Assembly: GCF_963169125.1 (NCBI RefSeq)
Contig: NC_084796.1
Coordinates: 92,302,888 to 92,366,887 of the forward strand
Length of the DNA: 64,000 nt
Source of the DNA: Humulus lupulus
Taxonomy: Eukaryota; Streptophyta; Magnoliopsida; Rosales; Cannabaceae
Direction of reading: 5' to 3'
Shown: piece after piece, positions 10,791-21,369 of the stretch
Layout of the letters: each line of letters starts with the position of its first letter
Numbering within the stretch: the first letter of the stretch is position 1
Notes under the pieces: model-generated
Told to the model about the DNA's origin: nothing
Database searches by the model: none
What the model saw: only the letters and a program-made list of their open reading frames with translations
Position numbers and translations under genes: made by a program

Positions 10791-11440
10791 CTACAAACAG
10801 ACAAAGGAGGAGATAAGTCACATAGCCTACGGAGTTACGTGGGAGATTGGGATAAAGTTGCTCGCGTCTATTGACCAGCAGCATCCTACCCATACACTAA
10901 GTTTGGTGCTAGCAGTTTGAAAAACGGATCAAAAAGGAAATAAAATGTTTTCTGAAAAGGAACTTTTTCAACTCCTAAAGGGCGAGAAAAAACCCAGTTT
11001 TTTCAGCTAGCTTAAAGATTGAATTTTTATGTCGATCTTACGCCCTAAACCTATGATCCTTACTATCGAACTAGCTCCTAACTTATATAAAGCAGAAATA
11101 CACTCTCTTACCAAGCATTAGATGGTTTATACAAAAATCCTCATAAATTCTATTCAAAAACGCAGGAAATCGCAGAGCACAGTAACAGCATGCATGGCAT
11201 AATGAAGAGTTTAAAAGACTAAGTGATTACTTGGGCAAAGATGGAGATTCAGAAAAATAAAAATTTTGAGTCGGAAAGATCTTCGGCAGGACGTCTGAAT
11301 GGTTTCGAAATTCTGGGCTCTGAAGCAAAGTTCTTGAAGTTCTTGATTGGAATGGTGAGTAAATAATTATAAAAAAGATAAAGAGGTTACTTATAGAGGC
11401 TGAAGTATGGAAAAAAGTGGCAATCATGACTTTCCCATTT
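10791..11440 (-). promoter_or_regulatory. Promoter, 5' UTR and leader intron of the E1 antisense gene
   Basis: On the minus strand a TATAA (11395-11391) is followed by a roughly 130-base UTR, a splice donor GTAATC at 11230 and, after about 440 bases, an acceptor TTTGTAG at 10791, six bases before the antisense start codon. E2 and E5 have the same plan, so the antisense gene appears to have a promoter separate from the LTR. Confidence 0.6.
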
Positions 11441-11613
11441 TTGAAACGTGGGGGAGTGTATAAGCCGTCGAATTGATTTCTTGAAAACCGAAAAGGCTTG
11501 ATTAGACATAATTATGTCACGATTTTCAAAAACGCACGAGGATTCTGACAGATTTCGTGGGGCATATGAACGGTTGTTTCCCTAAAGTTTCTTTATTGCT
11601 GGTTGCACTAAAC

Positions 11614-11629
11614 AAACTTGGTGGGCAAA
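11614..11629 (+). other. E1 polypurine tract
   Basis: AACTTGGTGGGCAAA lies directly before the 3' LTR, where plus-strand synthesis is primed. E2 has CTTTGGGGGGCAAA in the same place, so the T inside the E1 tract is probably a mutation. Confidence 0.65.
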
Positions 11630-12235
11630 TGTTATCCAAAAAATAGGCATGGATGATATGGCAGACATTTAGTACACGTGGCTGACATCTGACAGAAGTC
11701 TTGTTCGACCATCGACCAGAAAGATGTCTACGGCACAACGCTCAATCTTTATATACGACCAACTTGGTCGTATACTCGCTATATTTGGAGAAAATCCTAT
11801 GCAGTTATAGTCATATCCGAAATTATCTCCCATGATTTCCTGAGTATCCAATTATTTAGGAAAGAATATCTGTAACAAATTAATGTAATCTTCCTTGAGC
11901 CTATAAATAGAGAAAGATAGCTCGAAGAAGGGATTTTTTGCTTTCTAATTATTTGAGATTAGAGTTTTACAAGTGTATTAGAGCTATCACATTCGATAGA
12001 TTGTTTTGTTCTTCAGAGGTTTGTGAAACTCATTGAACCCTAGTTCTTTGATCACTCCTTTGAATCGTATATCAATAACATCTCAAGTGGACGTAGGTTA
12101 TTACCAGATACTGGGGCCGAACCACTGTAAATTCTTGTGTGCTTTATTGTTTTTGTCATTATTCTCATTTCAACATATCTGTCCACATCAAGAAATTTTT
12201 GACTCTGTGTCAGTTGACCAAAATCAGGGTCAACA
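11630..12235 (+). repeat. E1 3' LTR
   Basis: 606 bases, same length and ends as 613-1218, with a TATA box at 11902-11909 and the U3 palindrome at 11752-11774. The short frame at 12033-12254 lies in the LTR and is not a gene. Confidence 0.93.
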
Positions 12236-12746
12236 ATCCCCAACAAAGCTATGAACTTAAGCAACAAAATTATTTCATTATCTTAACATGACAACAAAAT
12301 AGGTGTTTAATGGCAATATGGGGGAGGCATTGTAGACATTTGATGTCTCCCCCAGGAGAGACGTTATTGGAGGAGTCATAATAGGTGGCCCTACGACGAC
12401 TCCCATGGAGGGACTTTGTATACATTCAATGTCTCATGTCGCGAGTCATCATTGATTTTTGTATTTTTTAAAAAAAATTAAATAATTATTTTTAGTATAT
12501 TAATTAATATAATTAAATATATTAATTTTTTTAAATGCAATTAAATAAATTAATTAAAAAATCTAAATTATATGCAAATTTAAATTGTGAATTTTCATTA
12601 ATAAAACTGAAATGTGTATATAATATGTTTTAGCTAGCTAAATATATAAAAATGTAATATTTGTTGTTAAACATACAAAATTAACAAATATTACACTAGC
12701 TAGCTAGACATATAGTAAGAAAGAAAAAGTAAACCACAACAAAAGC

Positions 12747-12850
12747 CTAATATTTGGGATGATGACTTTGAACTATCGGTAGCATATGGTTCGCCCAATG
12801 TTGTCGCATTTTATTAATCTGTGCTGGTGTATATGGCGTAGTGTTTAGCT
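12747..12850 (-). pseudogene. Exon-like fragment, unknown protein C-terminus
   Basis: On the minus strand an acceptor-like TTTTTTGTAG is followed by an open frame of 34 residues (LNTTPYTPAQINKMRQHWAN... ending in TAG). It reads like a terminal exon rich in His, Gln and Asn. I do not recognise the protein, and the piece is too short to be sure. Confidence 0.22.
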
Positions 12851-14319
12851 ACAAAAAATAAAAAGTAAAATATATTAGTTATTTATTATTATTTGATTAC
12901 ATATACTTTAATAATAAATAAATTGTTAACAATATTTAGTCTACTAGTCTAGGCTTACAACTTAACATAAATAATATTTTATTAATTACTCAAATATTAT
13001 ACAATAAGTCTACTAGTCTAGGCTTACAAATTCATATTACAAGAAAATTTATACTCAAGTCAAATTCCATCATTACTAATTATGAAACAAGAAATGTATG
13101 CAAAGTTAGTGAAATACATTCTTTAATTATAAAGACCTCAACTACAAATGTTGTCTATTATTGCTCCAGAAAGAAACATTTCAATACACCTGCACAATGT
13201 AAAAAATTCCTTTAATTATTAGGCACATAAGACTTGTCAAAGACTAGTTTAGAAACAATCAATCAATTAATAATTATACATGTAGACTATAAGCACGTCT
13301 AAAAAGATCAAGGAATTTTGGGATAAGAAATATGGTCCAAGAGAGCTAGCCACACTTGTATTTGTCTGCAAATTTCAACATTTAAAAATGATCAAATGCT
13401 AATCCTCACACAACTAGGTATCATGTCTAACTTGCCAATAAAAGTGACTGAGACGTTCTAACAAAATAAACAGATAAACACTTGAAAAATTGCATAAATG
13501 TCTTGCAACCAGCTTTGATTGGTCTCTGATTTTTAAAAAAACAAACAAATACTAAACCACTACAGCTCCTTAATTCATACTAAATCTAAAAATAAGAAAA
13601 GAGAATACAAAGTCAAGCCAAATAACTTTGCTCTTCAACAGTGTAGAAAAATGGACCTAATAAAAGACAATGCATACATACCGCAACCACAAATATGGTA
13701 CAAATAAAAATATATATAATAAGAGTTCTTTTAGCAGGACACTTGAAGTGCATTATTCTTAATATTGGGTATAAGAGAGTCAACTAATCCAAAACTAATC
13801 AAAGAATAGACTTAAGTATTATTTAATGATGACAACTTTACTTATTTGCATCTCTCTAGACCCAAGTTCACAAGTTAAATAAATGTCCATATTAAGAGAA
13901 AACACATTCCAAATGAGACCTATAATTAAAAACATTTCAAGTCCAAATTTTATCAAAATCATAATGGGAAAACTTATATATACTCTAGACACACCTCTAG
14001 ACACACCTGTAATTGGTTCATGATTTATTATGCATAAGTTGTATAATATTCACCTTTGAAAAATCTAGAACAACAACCTAAATATCAATAAATACAATGA
14101 CAACTAACCAATATAAAACAATTTACTAAAACTAAACATCAGCAAACCAATTACAAGAGTAATTTGTAGTGAATTTATAAATGAAATACTAAAATTACCA
14201 GGAAACAAACTTTAGTCTGAATGGTAAAATATCTCAGTCAAATTATCATTTAAACAAAAAAATATAATAAGTACATATATATGTATATATAGATGCAATT
14301 ATAGTAATTCTTAACAGAT

Positions 14320-14500
14320 GATTTAGAATTACTTCTTTCTCACTTCTAATGCTCCAAACATAGACACTACCATCACCAAAACCTGTCAATTTTTATTTAG
14401 TAAGTCCATGAAAAGAGAAAGCAAATTCAGCTTTTGTAATGGATTGGATTTGAGTTACATTTCTCCAATATATATCTTGTTCTAACAAAATTTGGATTTA
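14320..14500 (-). pseudogene. WD40-repeat-like coding remnant
   Basis: The minus strand reads a segment AEFAFSFHGLTK, an in-frame TAA, then KLTGFGDGSVYVWSIRSEKE. The GFGDGSVYVWSIRS part resembles the D-strand end of a WD40 repeat (GDGSVxVWDIRS). A further open piece QESLDIAYDDQGLVLIIAFG (complement, about 14592-14660) could be the previous blade. One stop and no long frame suggest a decayed copy or a captured host-gene fragment. Parent gene unknown. Confidence 0.3.
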
Positions 14501-15259
14501 TTGAACTTCTTCTGATAAAGAGCTTCACATAAATTTAGTGAATACACTATTAATTATGAAGTATTAACTAAAAATCAATCATGAGAGAGAGTACCAAAGG
14601 CAATTATCAAAACTAGCCCTTGGTCATCATATGCTATATCAAGACTTTCTTGCACATGTAAAAGACCCTGTCATAGAGAACATGCTAAAATAAATATGTT
14701 GCCTTAGTGCCAGCTCTAGATGTTGCAATTGTGCCAAGCTCTGTCATATAATCATTGAAAAAATATTATTTATCTTCCAACTTCTTAAGATATGCCATTT
14801 CTCAATGATATTTAAACTTTCTAGACTATAAGAAATCACCACCAATTTGACAACAAACAAACATGGTGCTAGCTAAGCTACTTACAAGAAGTCAAGCAAA
14901 AAGACTCATGACCCTATTAGGAAGTAAAGCAGCACAGTTGGAGAAAGACCACGGTACATTCCATGATATTAGTAGCTAATAGAATTCCTCTAGATTGTTG
15001 TAAGAGATAACTTTTGAATTGAGTGCTCTATATGTCAAAACTCTTAAAAGATTACACTATATATATAAATAGACTCAACAAGGGGAAAGAAGGAGTAATT
15101 TAGCAGCATTGGCATGGGCTTAAATTTATATATATAATATGTATAATGTGGTTCCACAAATTCTCAATATCATGCTTCTTTGGCATCATCTGTAACATTC
15201 TTTAGAAGTAAAAAAAAATGATAATCAGACCTAATTAAGTTGTGATACTCTATATCTAT

Positions 15260-15778
15260 TGTTGACCCTGAAGTTGGTCAACGACACGGAGTCAAGTAAA
15301 ACGATAGAAATGAGATGAAACCAAACCAAAAAGATAAATGACACAAATATTTATAGTGGTTCGGCCCCAGAAAATGGTAATGATCTACGTCCACTTAGTG
15401 TTCTTATTAATGTAGAACTCCAAACCTGCAATCAATGAACTAGGGTTCACGAGTTTCACAAGCTTGGAGGTGAATACAAATTTGGCGGATAAAAACACTA
15501 TAATTCTCTCTCCAAAGATCTGAAAAGTCCCTTCTCTTGAGCCTTTTGAATCTTATTTATAGGCTCAAGGAGTTCCTTATGGGCCGGTGAGATTACAAAT
15601 CTATAAAAGATATCTGAAATACTGCGACCAGCGTGGCCGCCCATGGAATATGCTTTCTGCTGAGTGAATCCTCTTCTGATCGATGGTCGAACAGAACATA
15701 CCCACTTGAATAGTCACGTGCATCCCACGTGCATATTAATGTTGCCACGTCATCAGGCGAATCTCTTTTGGGTAAACA
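15260..15778 (-). repeat. E5 3' LTR
   Basis: A 519-base LTR with ends TGTTGACC and GGGTAAACA on the + strand, read in reverse as TGTTTACC...GGTCAACA. It shares the GACACGGAGTCA and GTGGTTCGGCCCCAG words with E2 and has its TATA complement in CTTATTTATAGGCTC (about 15550-15565). A purine tract complement TTTGCCCCACAAA follows it. Confidence 0.75.
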
Positions 15779-15978
15779 TTTGCCCCACAAATTTATTTTA
15801 CTGCAACCAACATACAATAAAGTTACTCGACCAGCGTTTCATTTGACCTGTCACATCTGTCAGCACCTTTTCAAAAAAGTAAGCAATTATGACTGTCACA
15901 GTTTCCCAAAAATATTTCGACGGCTAATACGATTTCCCATGCATTGAAAACTTACCTCCATCATTACCTCTTTAACTG

Positions 15979-16352
15979 TACCACGATCAATATAAATACA
16001 TCATCTCTCCCACTTTGAACTTTTTATCGTTTCCTTCTCCTTCCTCAAGAACTCAAAAAAACTTCCTAAGAAAGAAACCCAGAAGACTTCGGCGATCCGA
16101 GACGCGTTCAATCAGATCCGAGCAACACTTCTGTGATTTCTCTGAAAATTGCAATCCAAGTAAGTTCTTGAACTCGTCTTCTCTATTGTACAATCTAGAA
16201 TAAATTTCGTAAGTTTTCTGGTTTGAGTTCCTGATGTTCTTGGGAAATTTTTTTGGGTGATCGGGTTTGTACGCAGAAACATGATAGAATAGGTACTTTA
16301 GGCTGTAGAAAACATTAGGTGAGGCTTAGAAATATGTGGGAAGCAGGAATAT
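15979..16352 (+). promoter_or_regulatory. E5 antisense-gene promoter, 5' UTR and start of leader intron
   Basis: TATAAATA at 15991-15998, a UTR of roughly 130 bases, then a consensus donor GTAAGT at 16160-16165. The arrangement copies E2 (TATA 46892, donor 47068). The gene itself is missing because the element is cut at about 16352. Confidence 0.55.
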
Positions 16353-17782
16353 TGTTTTAGGGCACAATTTTAGTGTCATTTTAGAATGTGTTTTTGTGGT
16401 AATCTTGAGTCTTTACGTGTGTTTTGTGAAAGAATACGCTTTTGTTTGTCTTTGTTGTAGGTTGGTGTGGTGAATCACGAGAAAAATGTAAAAAGATGAG
16501 AAAATGGTGGGAAAACAATGCTTTTGGCGGGTTGTTGGACTCAAAATAATGCTAAGGACGATTAAAAGTCAGTTTTGGATGAAGAGATGGGTTGAAAGAA
16601 GTAATTTAAGAAAAAATGGAATTAGAGCCACGACTTGGGCTGATAAGTCGCGACTCAAGGCAAAGTCAGAGACGCATCATTTTCGAGGCAATTAGTGTCG
16701 CGACTTGGACTTACAAGTCGTGACTTGGACTTACAAGTCGTGACTCAAGAGGAAATCAAAGGCTTAGCAAAGGGGAAAAATGGACACGGGCCACGACTTG
16801 ATGATGTTTGAGTCACGGGGCCTGGAGACTTAAAAGGAATCGAAATGGCTCAAAAACAGACACGGGCAGCAACCCAGAGAAAGCCAAGTCGCGGATTGCA
16901 TATGAAAAACACATCTTATGTTATTTTTTTACTATAAATTCGTATTCAGGGTTTAATTAGAGGGGGGGTCAGTTTTTAATTACATTTTGAGACTAATTTT
17001 GATTCTTAGGCTAGTTATTATGCATTTTTATATTTTTCTTTCTTCTTTAAGTTTGTGAATCTTATGTTTTTGAATTATTATTTTGTTGATTTAGTCATGT
17101 CTGATATGAACTAAACAATTTTATCTAGAGTTTAATGTAGTCACTTGGATTTCTATCTAATTTAATTATGATGTTATATTGATTTTTCTTCTCTATTCTA
17201 ATCTATATAATGTGTGTTTAATGCTAGTAAATACTTGATCAATATTTGCTTGATTTTATGATTTTGATTCAAAATTCAAAAGATGAGAATTGAATATGCT
17301 ATCATTATATAGACATAGGTTGCATATTGGATGAAAGTACTTGTATGACTTGTATAGTAATTAGGTTTCCATGCTTAATGCATTCTATATGTTTAAGTTT
17401 ATCACAAAGATGTAGAAAACTTGCATATAGGTTGAGATCTTATATCTTTAAAAAGAATAGGAATCGAATTATGTTAACCTGCTATTAGAAGAGGAAGAAA
17501 GAAATGTAGAATTGATTAATAAAATTAGTAGAATGACAAGTTGATGAAATTAACACCATAGGTCTTTTTAATAATGATTTAAATATTTTAATTAGTGATT
17601 CTTGTTCTTAGTTTTCTTTTATAATTTTAAAATTAAATTCATCTAAATTTTGATTGCCAAATAGAAATTAAAGAACAATGAGTGGTACTTGGAAGATAGT
17701 CTTCGTGGGAATGATACTCTACTTATCATATATATTACTTGAATCGATTACGTGCACTTGCGTATATATATTTTCGTGATCA
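16353..17782 (+). repeat. Isolated Athila-type LTR (copy 1)
   Basis: About 1.43 kb, clearly homologous along its length to 25733-27094, which is followed by an Athila primer site and gag. It ends ...CGTGATCA, but no primer site follows and the flanks (AATAT and AGCTC) do not match, so it is not a clean solo LTR. Copy 1 has 13 extra bases near its start. It contains several TCGCGACTT/AAGTCGCGA words, including a hairpin at 16697-16724. Confidence 0.75.
16697..16742. repeat. GTCGCGACTTG hairpin with tandem copy inside the Athila LTR
   Basis: GTCGCGACTTG (16697-16707) pairs with CAAGTCGTGAC (16714-16724) across a six-base loop, with one G-T pair. The 20-base unit GACTTGGACTTACAAGTCGT then occurs twice (about 16703-16742). 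Related words recur in the second LTR (25990-26220) and in the Athila internal region (41310-41560). Confidence 0.6.
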
Positions 17783-17814
17783 AGCTCGTGTCCCTTCAGG
17801 ACCTAACTAGTCCC

Positions 17815-19560
17815 ACAAGAATAATCGCCTGAGGAATGCCCCACCAAATCAGAAACGGGGCATCAGTATCTCGATAAACGAAAACGAGTATGATGGAGAA
17901 ACTAAAGTGGCCCGCCGAGAAGATAACAGTGTGTTCTAAGGACAGGCCGACCTATGAGATAACCCCAATGCTTGGAGGTGTAATAAGTTTGGTGTATGTG
18001 AGCTTGATGGTAGAGGCCTATCAGATCTCCAAGACAATCTCAATGCTCGAAGAATAGATTGCCCGGCACAGAGCATCAACCGGATCATGATCTGCTCCGA
18101 ACAGAATTAGAAATTCTGAAGCGAATAATGCTCAGAATGGCCAGGCGACGAGGTCACAAGTCTTACTCAAAAGATGAGGAGGTAGAGCCATGTGCTCCTC
18201 ACCTTGTTGAGGCCTCGCTACCTCCGGGATTCAAGATGTCGTCCATACCAGCTTATGATGGTGTTTGGCATCCCATGGACCATTTGTCCAAGTTCAACAG
18301 GCTAATGTCAGTGCATCGTGTCTCCGACGATGCAAAATGTCATGTGCTGCCCCTCACACTGACATGACCAGCAGAAGAATGGTTTAAGAAGCTCCAACCA
18401 GGGCCCATTCAGACGTGGCAACAGTTAGCATCCGCCTTCCAAAGAAAGTTCATAGGATTTCGAAAGGTAAGCTTTGAGGTCAACACCTTGGAAAACACTT
18501 CAAAGTAGAAGCGACAATGACTAAGAGGGTCAATGATGGCCAACAATTGATGGCATTACAAGTTGGCATCCGCGCGGGATCCCCACTTTGGGATGATCTC
18601 CAGTGAAAGGGATGTCAGCATCTCGACAACTTTATTCGTCGGGCTCGAGAATACATCAGCTGGGAAGACGCCCAGATCGGGGCGTTTAGAGCGTCCGCCC
18701 TTTTCCCTGCCTCGATCGCTCCTGGCCCCATGGCCTCGGTGATCCAATAGTCCCCCTATGTTCATATACAGCAAGGGTCGTTGGGAGCCCAACTAGGCCA
18801 GAGCATCGCCCCTTTCGGTTATAGCGCCATGTCTGCTCTTGGATTTGGTATGTCTCCAGCAAGGTTCGGGGCAGCATCCACTGGATATAGCGCTTTTCAG
18901 CCTGCATTCATTGTTGGAGTTCTCGCCCTATCCCATCCGCTGAATCCAGTCGAGCTCCTAGTGGCACAAGGCATGAAGGGAAGGGTAAGGGTCGTTAACC
19001 CAAGGGAAACAGAATCACACAGCTCGAGTAGTGAGTCGCATCAAACAAGAAGTACTTCTCACAATATTCAGATTATACTGACATAGTGGACTCCTGAGAA
19101 AACATCTTCATGGCCACGGCACAGCACGTGCACTACAGGAAGTTACAGCCCATCCGAATAGACAGGGATAGACGGGACCCTGCCAAATTTTGTCGTTTCC
19201 ACAACGATATAGGGCATCACACTAACGAATGTGGCTAGCTCAAGGATGAAATTTAGAACCTCATCAAGTTGGGACACTTCCATCAGTATGCTAAGGGTGG
19301 ACCGCATCAAGGACAACCACTCATGGCAGGACCACTCGTGGCAGGACCACTCGTGGCAGGACCACTCGTGGCAGGACCGATGGTCCTGCCTGCCATACCT
19401 CAGGTCCCGATAGCAACTCCTGTAGATCCCCAGCTTCCAGTAGCCCAACGGCCTCCTCCTGTAAATGGGCAGGTATGAACCATCTCGGGAGGACCTAACC
19501 ATGGGGGCACCCACGAAGCTCACAGAACAGGTATGTGCGAGCTTTGATCCATGATGATGA
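17815..19560 (+). pseudogene. gag: E4 gag remnant
   Basis: Fragments in several frames. An N-terminal piece (about 17818-17940), a segment with the gag core (18059-18440, with PAYDGVWHPMDHLSKFNRL and AEEWFKKLQPGPIQTW), and near 19180 a knuckle FCRFHNDIGHHTNEC of the CX2HX4HX4C type. Multiple stops (18365, about 18507, 19237) and shifts make it non-functional. The product would have been the particle protein. Confidence 0.7.
19325..19378 (+). repeat. 15-bp tandem repeat in E4 gag
   Basis: About 3.6 copies of GGCAGGACCACTCGT in phase with the reading frame, coding for repeated VAGPL pentapeptides just after the zinc knuckle. Copies are nearly perfect, so the expansion is recent relative to the decay of the element. 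Confidence 0.85.
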
Positions 19561-19589
19561 GGTAATGGCTTTCACCCAATTACCTGCCC

Positions 19590-20340
19590 AAATGTCGCAA
19601 ATTACTTACTGAGTCATAACGTTCTCCAAAAATGATGCTCGGAGAGTGCATTTCCCACATCATGATCTGTTGGTGGTTGAAAGCCAAATCTCCAACAAAA
19701 TGGTGGCGCAGATTCTAGTAGACAATGGGAGTTCGGTGAATATCATGTTCAGATCAGCCTTCAAGAAGATAGGGTTAACTATAGCAGACCTATCCCCGTG
19801 CGCCTCAACACTCTAGGGGTTCTCAGGAGAAGCCCTCATCCCAATGGGGCAGATAAAGCTCCCAATGACGCTTGGAGAGGTACCTCGACAGGCCTTCAAG
19901 TGTTGCACCATCGTCATGGTGGATTGTCTCTCGGCATACAATGCCATTTTGGGACGGCCAGCACTGGTGGAGTTTGAGGCAACCACCTCCATCCATCATC
20001 TATGCATGAAATTCCCCACGGATGCAGGAATCGACACAATCTGCGGTGACCAAAAGGAGTCGAGACAATGCTACAATGACTCTCTCAAGGCTCCCATGAT
20101 GATGGTAAGGGAGGAAGTCGCTGAGGACTTCGAGACCTTGGAGGTCCGAGCGGTGCAGGACATGGGGCCTAACGAGTTAGACCCAAGGGTTCAAGAGGAG
20201 AGGTCCATGGAACCAATAGAGGAAATAGAGGAGGTAGTTCTAGATACCTCCACCCCTGATAGGAAGGTGAAAGTCAGGGGAGGCTTGAAAACGGAGGTCC
20301 GAGAAGCGTTAGTGGTCTTCCTCCGAGAGAACAAAGATGT
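19590..20340 (+). pseudogene. pro: E4 aspartic protease and PR-RT linker
   Basis: Aligns with E1/E2 protease: VDNGSSVNIMF at about 19720 (the usual DTG reads DNG), IPMGQIKLPMTL, a LSAYNAILGRPALVEF segment and an MKFPTDAGI motif, followed by an acidic linker and EVREALVVFLRENKDVFAWSHSDM as in the E1/E2 linker. A stop near 19815 (TAG) interrupts it; downstream the frame is open from 19844 to past the RT deletion. Confidence 0.75.
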
Positions 20341-20517
20341 GTTCGCATGGTCACATTCCGACATGACTGGCATTGAACCACCCACCTTGGTCAGGCACAT
20401 GACTGGCATTGAACCACCCACCCAAGAGACTTCCAGGCATGGTCACATTCCACATTGGTTAGGGAGGAAAGTCGCATTTAGCACCCCGTCTATTACATCA
20501 GCAAGAGACTTCCAGGC
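20341..20517 (+). other. Deletion scar replacing the E4 reverse transcriptase
   Basis: Between VFAWSHSDM (linker) and FQAHPIRILTNHP (RNase H tether) the whole RT palm is absent. The junction is built from short copies of its own surroundings: a 26-base repeat (20361-20386 and 20397-20422), a 15-base repeat GCATGGTCACATTCC (20345-20359 and 20437-20451) and a 16-base repeat CAAGAGACTTCCAGGC (20423-20438 and 20502-20517). This is the pattern of templated filler DNA at a repaired break. Confidence 0.75.
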
Positions 20518-21210
20518 GCATCCAATTAGGATCCTCACGAACCACCCGCTCAAACAAGTCCTTTAGAAGCCTAAATCATCGGGAAGGCTCTTGAAATGGT
20601 CAGTGGAATTAAGTCAGTTTGGCATCGCCTACCTCCCGAGGACTACCATAAAAGGACAAGCACTCACCGATTTCATCACCGAGTGCATCGGGAATCAGGA
20701 GAGAAGGAGAGCACCCCAGTGTTCGGACTAGTGTGGAAGTTTTTTGTGGATGGGTCTTCAAACAAGAAATGTGTAGGGGCGGGACTAATTTTGGTCTCCC
20801 CCGAGGGGCATAGAGTGCATAGTGCTCTCCGCTTCAGGTTTAGTGCCTCTAATAAGGAAGTAGAATACGAAGCCTTAATCGCTGGACTTCGCGTGGCACT
20901 AGAGCTCAAGGCGAAAGGACTGGAGATATTTAGTGATTCCCAACTCGTGGTGAACCAAATTCTCATAGAATACCAGGCCTGGGGAACAAAAATGGCAGCA
21001 CACTTGGTAAAGGCTCAAGAAATGTTGCACAAGTTCCAAAATTTCACTATTTGGCAAGTGCTGAGGGAGCTAAATTCTAATGCAGACGCCCTAGTAAAGC
21101 TGGCTATGACCAAAGATGCCGAGTTAATCAATGTGGTCCCCATAGACAACTTGGATTCCAGACGAGGTGGAAACAGTACAACCCCAAGATGGGTGAATGG
21201 AGCCAATAGT
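20518..21210 (+). pseudogene. pol: E4 RNase H regions (Ty3-type tail and archaeal-like)
   Basis: The tether end (FQAHPIRILTNHPLKQVL) stops at TAG 20564. The second RNase H follows with FFVDGSSNKKCVGAGLIL, the EYEALIAGLRVA helix and FSDSQLVVNQI, then NADALVKLA, giving the usual acidic residues. It would degrade RNA in hybrids during cDNA synthesis. A frame change near 20700 and later stops make it dead. Confidence 0.75.
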
Positions 21211-21369
21211 TAAATACCTAGTCTCCAGGGAGTTGCCCCAAGACATGAAGGCAGCTCGAAAGTTGTTGTACCAGGTGTTGAGGTACATAATTATGGATAA
21301 TAGGCTTTAAAGGTGAGGATTTTCTTTGCCCCTGCTTTGTTGTGTGTCCAAGAAAGAAGTCAGTTTAAT

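Larger units (their letters stand above)
613..12235 (+). mobile_element. E1: Tat-like Ty3/gypsy LTR retrotransposon, complete but decayed
   Basis: Two 606-bp direct LTRs (TGTTATCC...GGTCAACA) enclose a primer-binding site, gag, aspartic protease, reverse transcriptase, two RNase H regions, integrase, a convergent antisense gene and a purine tract. The domain order PR-RT-RH-INT, the second (archaeal-like) RNase H and the extra gene between pol and the 3' LTR are known hallmarks of the plant Tat lineage. The flanking duplication is ATCCT/ATCCC, one mismatch. The LTRs differ at roughly 23 sites by eye (about 96% identical), so the insertion is clearly older than E2. The coding frame carries many stops and two frameshifts, so E1 cannot make its own proteins. 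Confidence 0.93.
12241..15259. other. AT-rich region without an intact gene
   Basis: About 3 kb between E1 and E5 with no long coding frame on either strand. It contains two related blocks at 12325-12460 (GACATTTGATGTCT and ACATTCAATGTCT words), an exon-like end at 12747-12850 and WD40-like debris near 14320-14660, all read on the minus strand. It could be a decayed host gene with long introns or an old DNA transposon; I cannot decide. Confidence 0.4.
15260..16352 (-). mobile_element. E5: truncated relative of E1/E2 (3' end only)
   Basis: Minus-strand Tat-like element represented only by its 3' LTR (left), purine tract and antisense-gene promoter with 5' UTR. The sequence stops in the leader intron where an Athila-type LTR begins. 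Gag-pol would have lain to the right, but what follows belongs to other elements, so E5 is a truncation product. Confidence 0.65.

Noticed and set aside
12241..15259. tRNA, rRNA or small RNA genes in the AT-rich region
   Set aside because: No A/B box pair, cloverleaf or rRNA-like segment was recognised there or anywhere else in the window.
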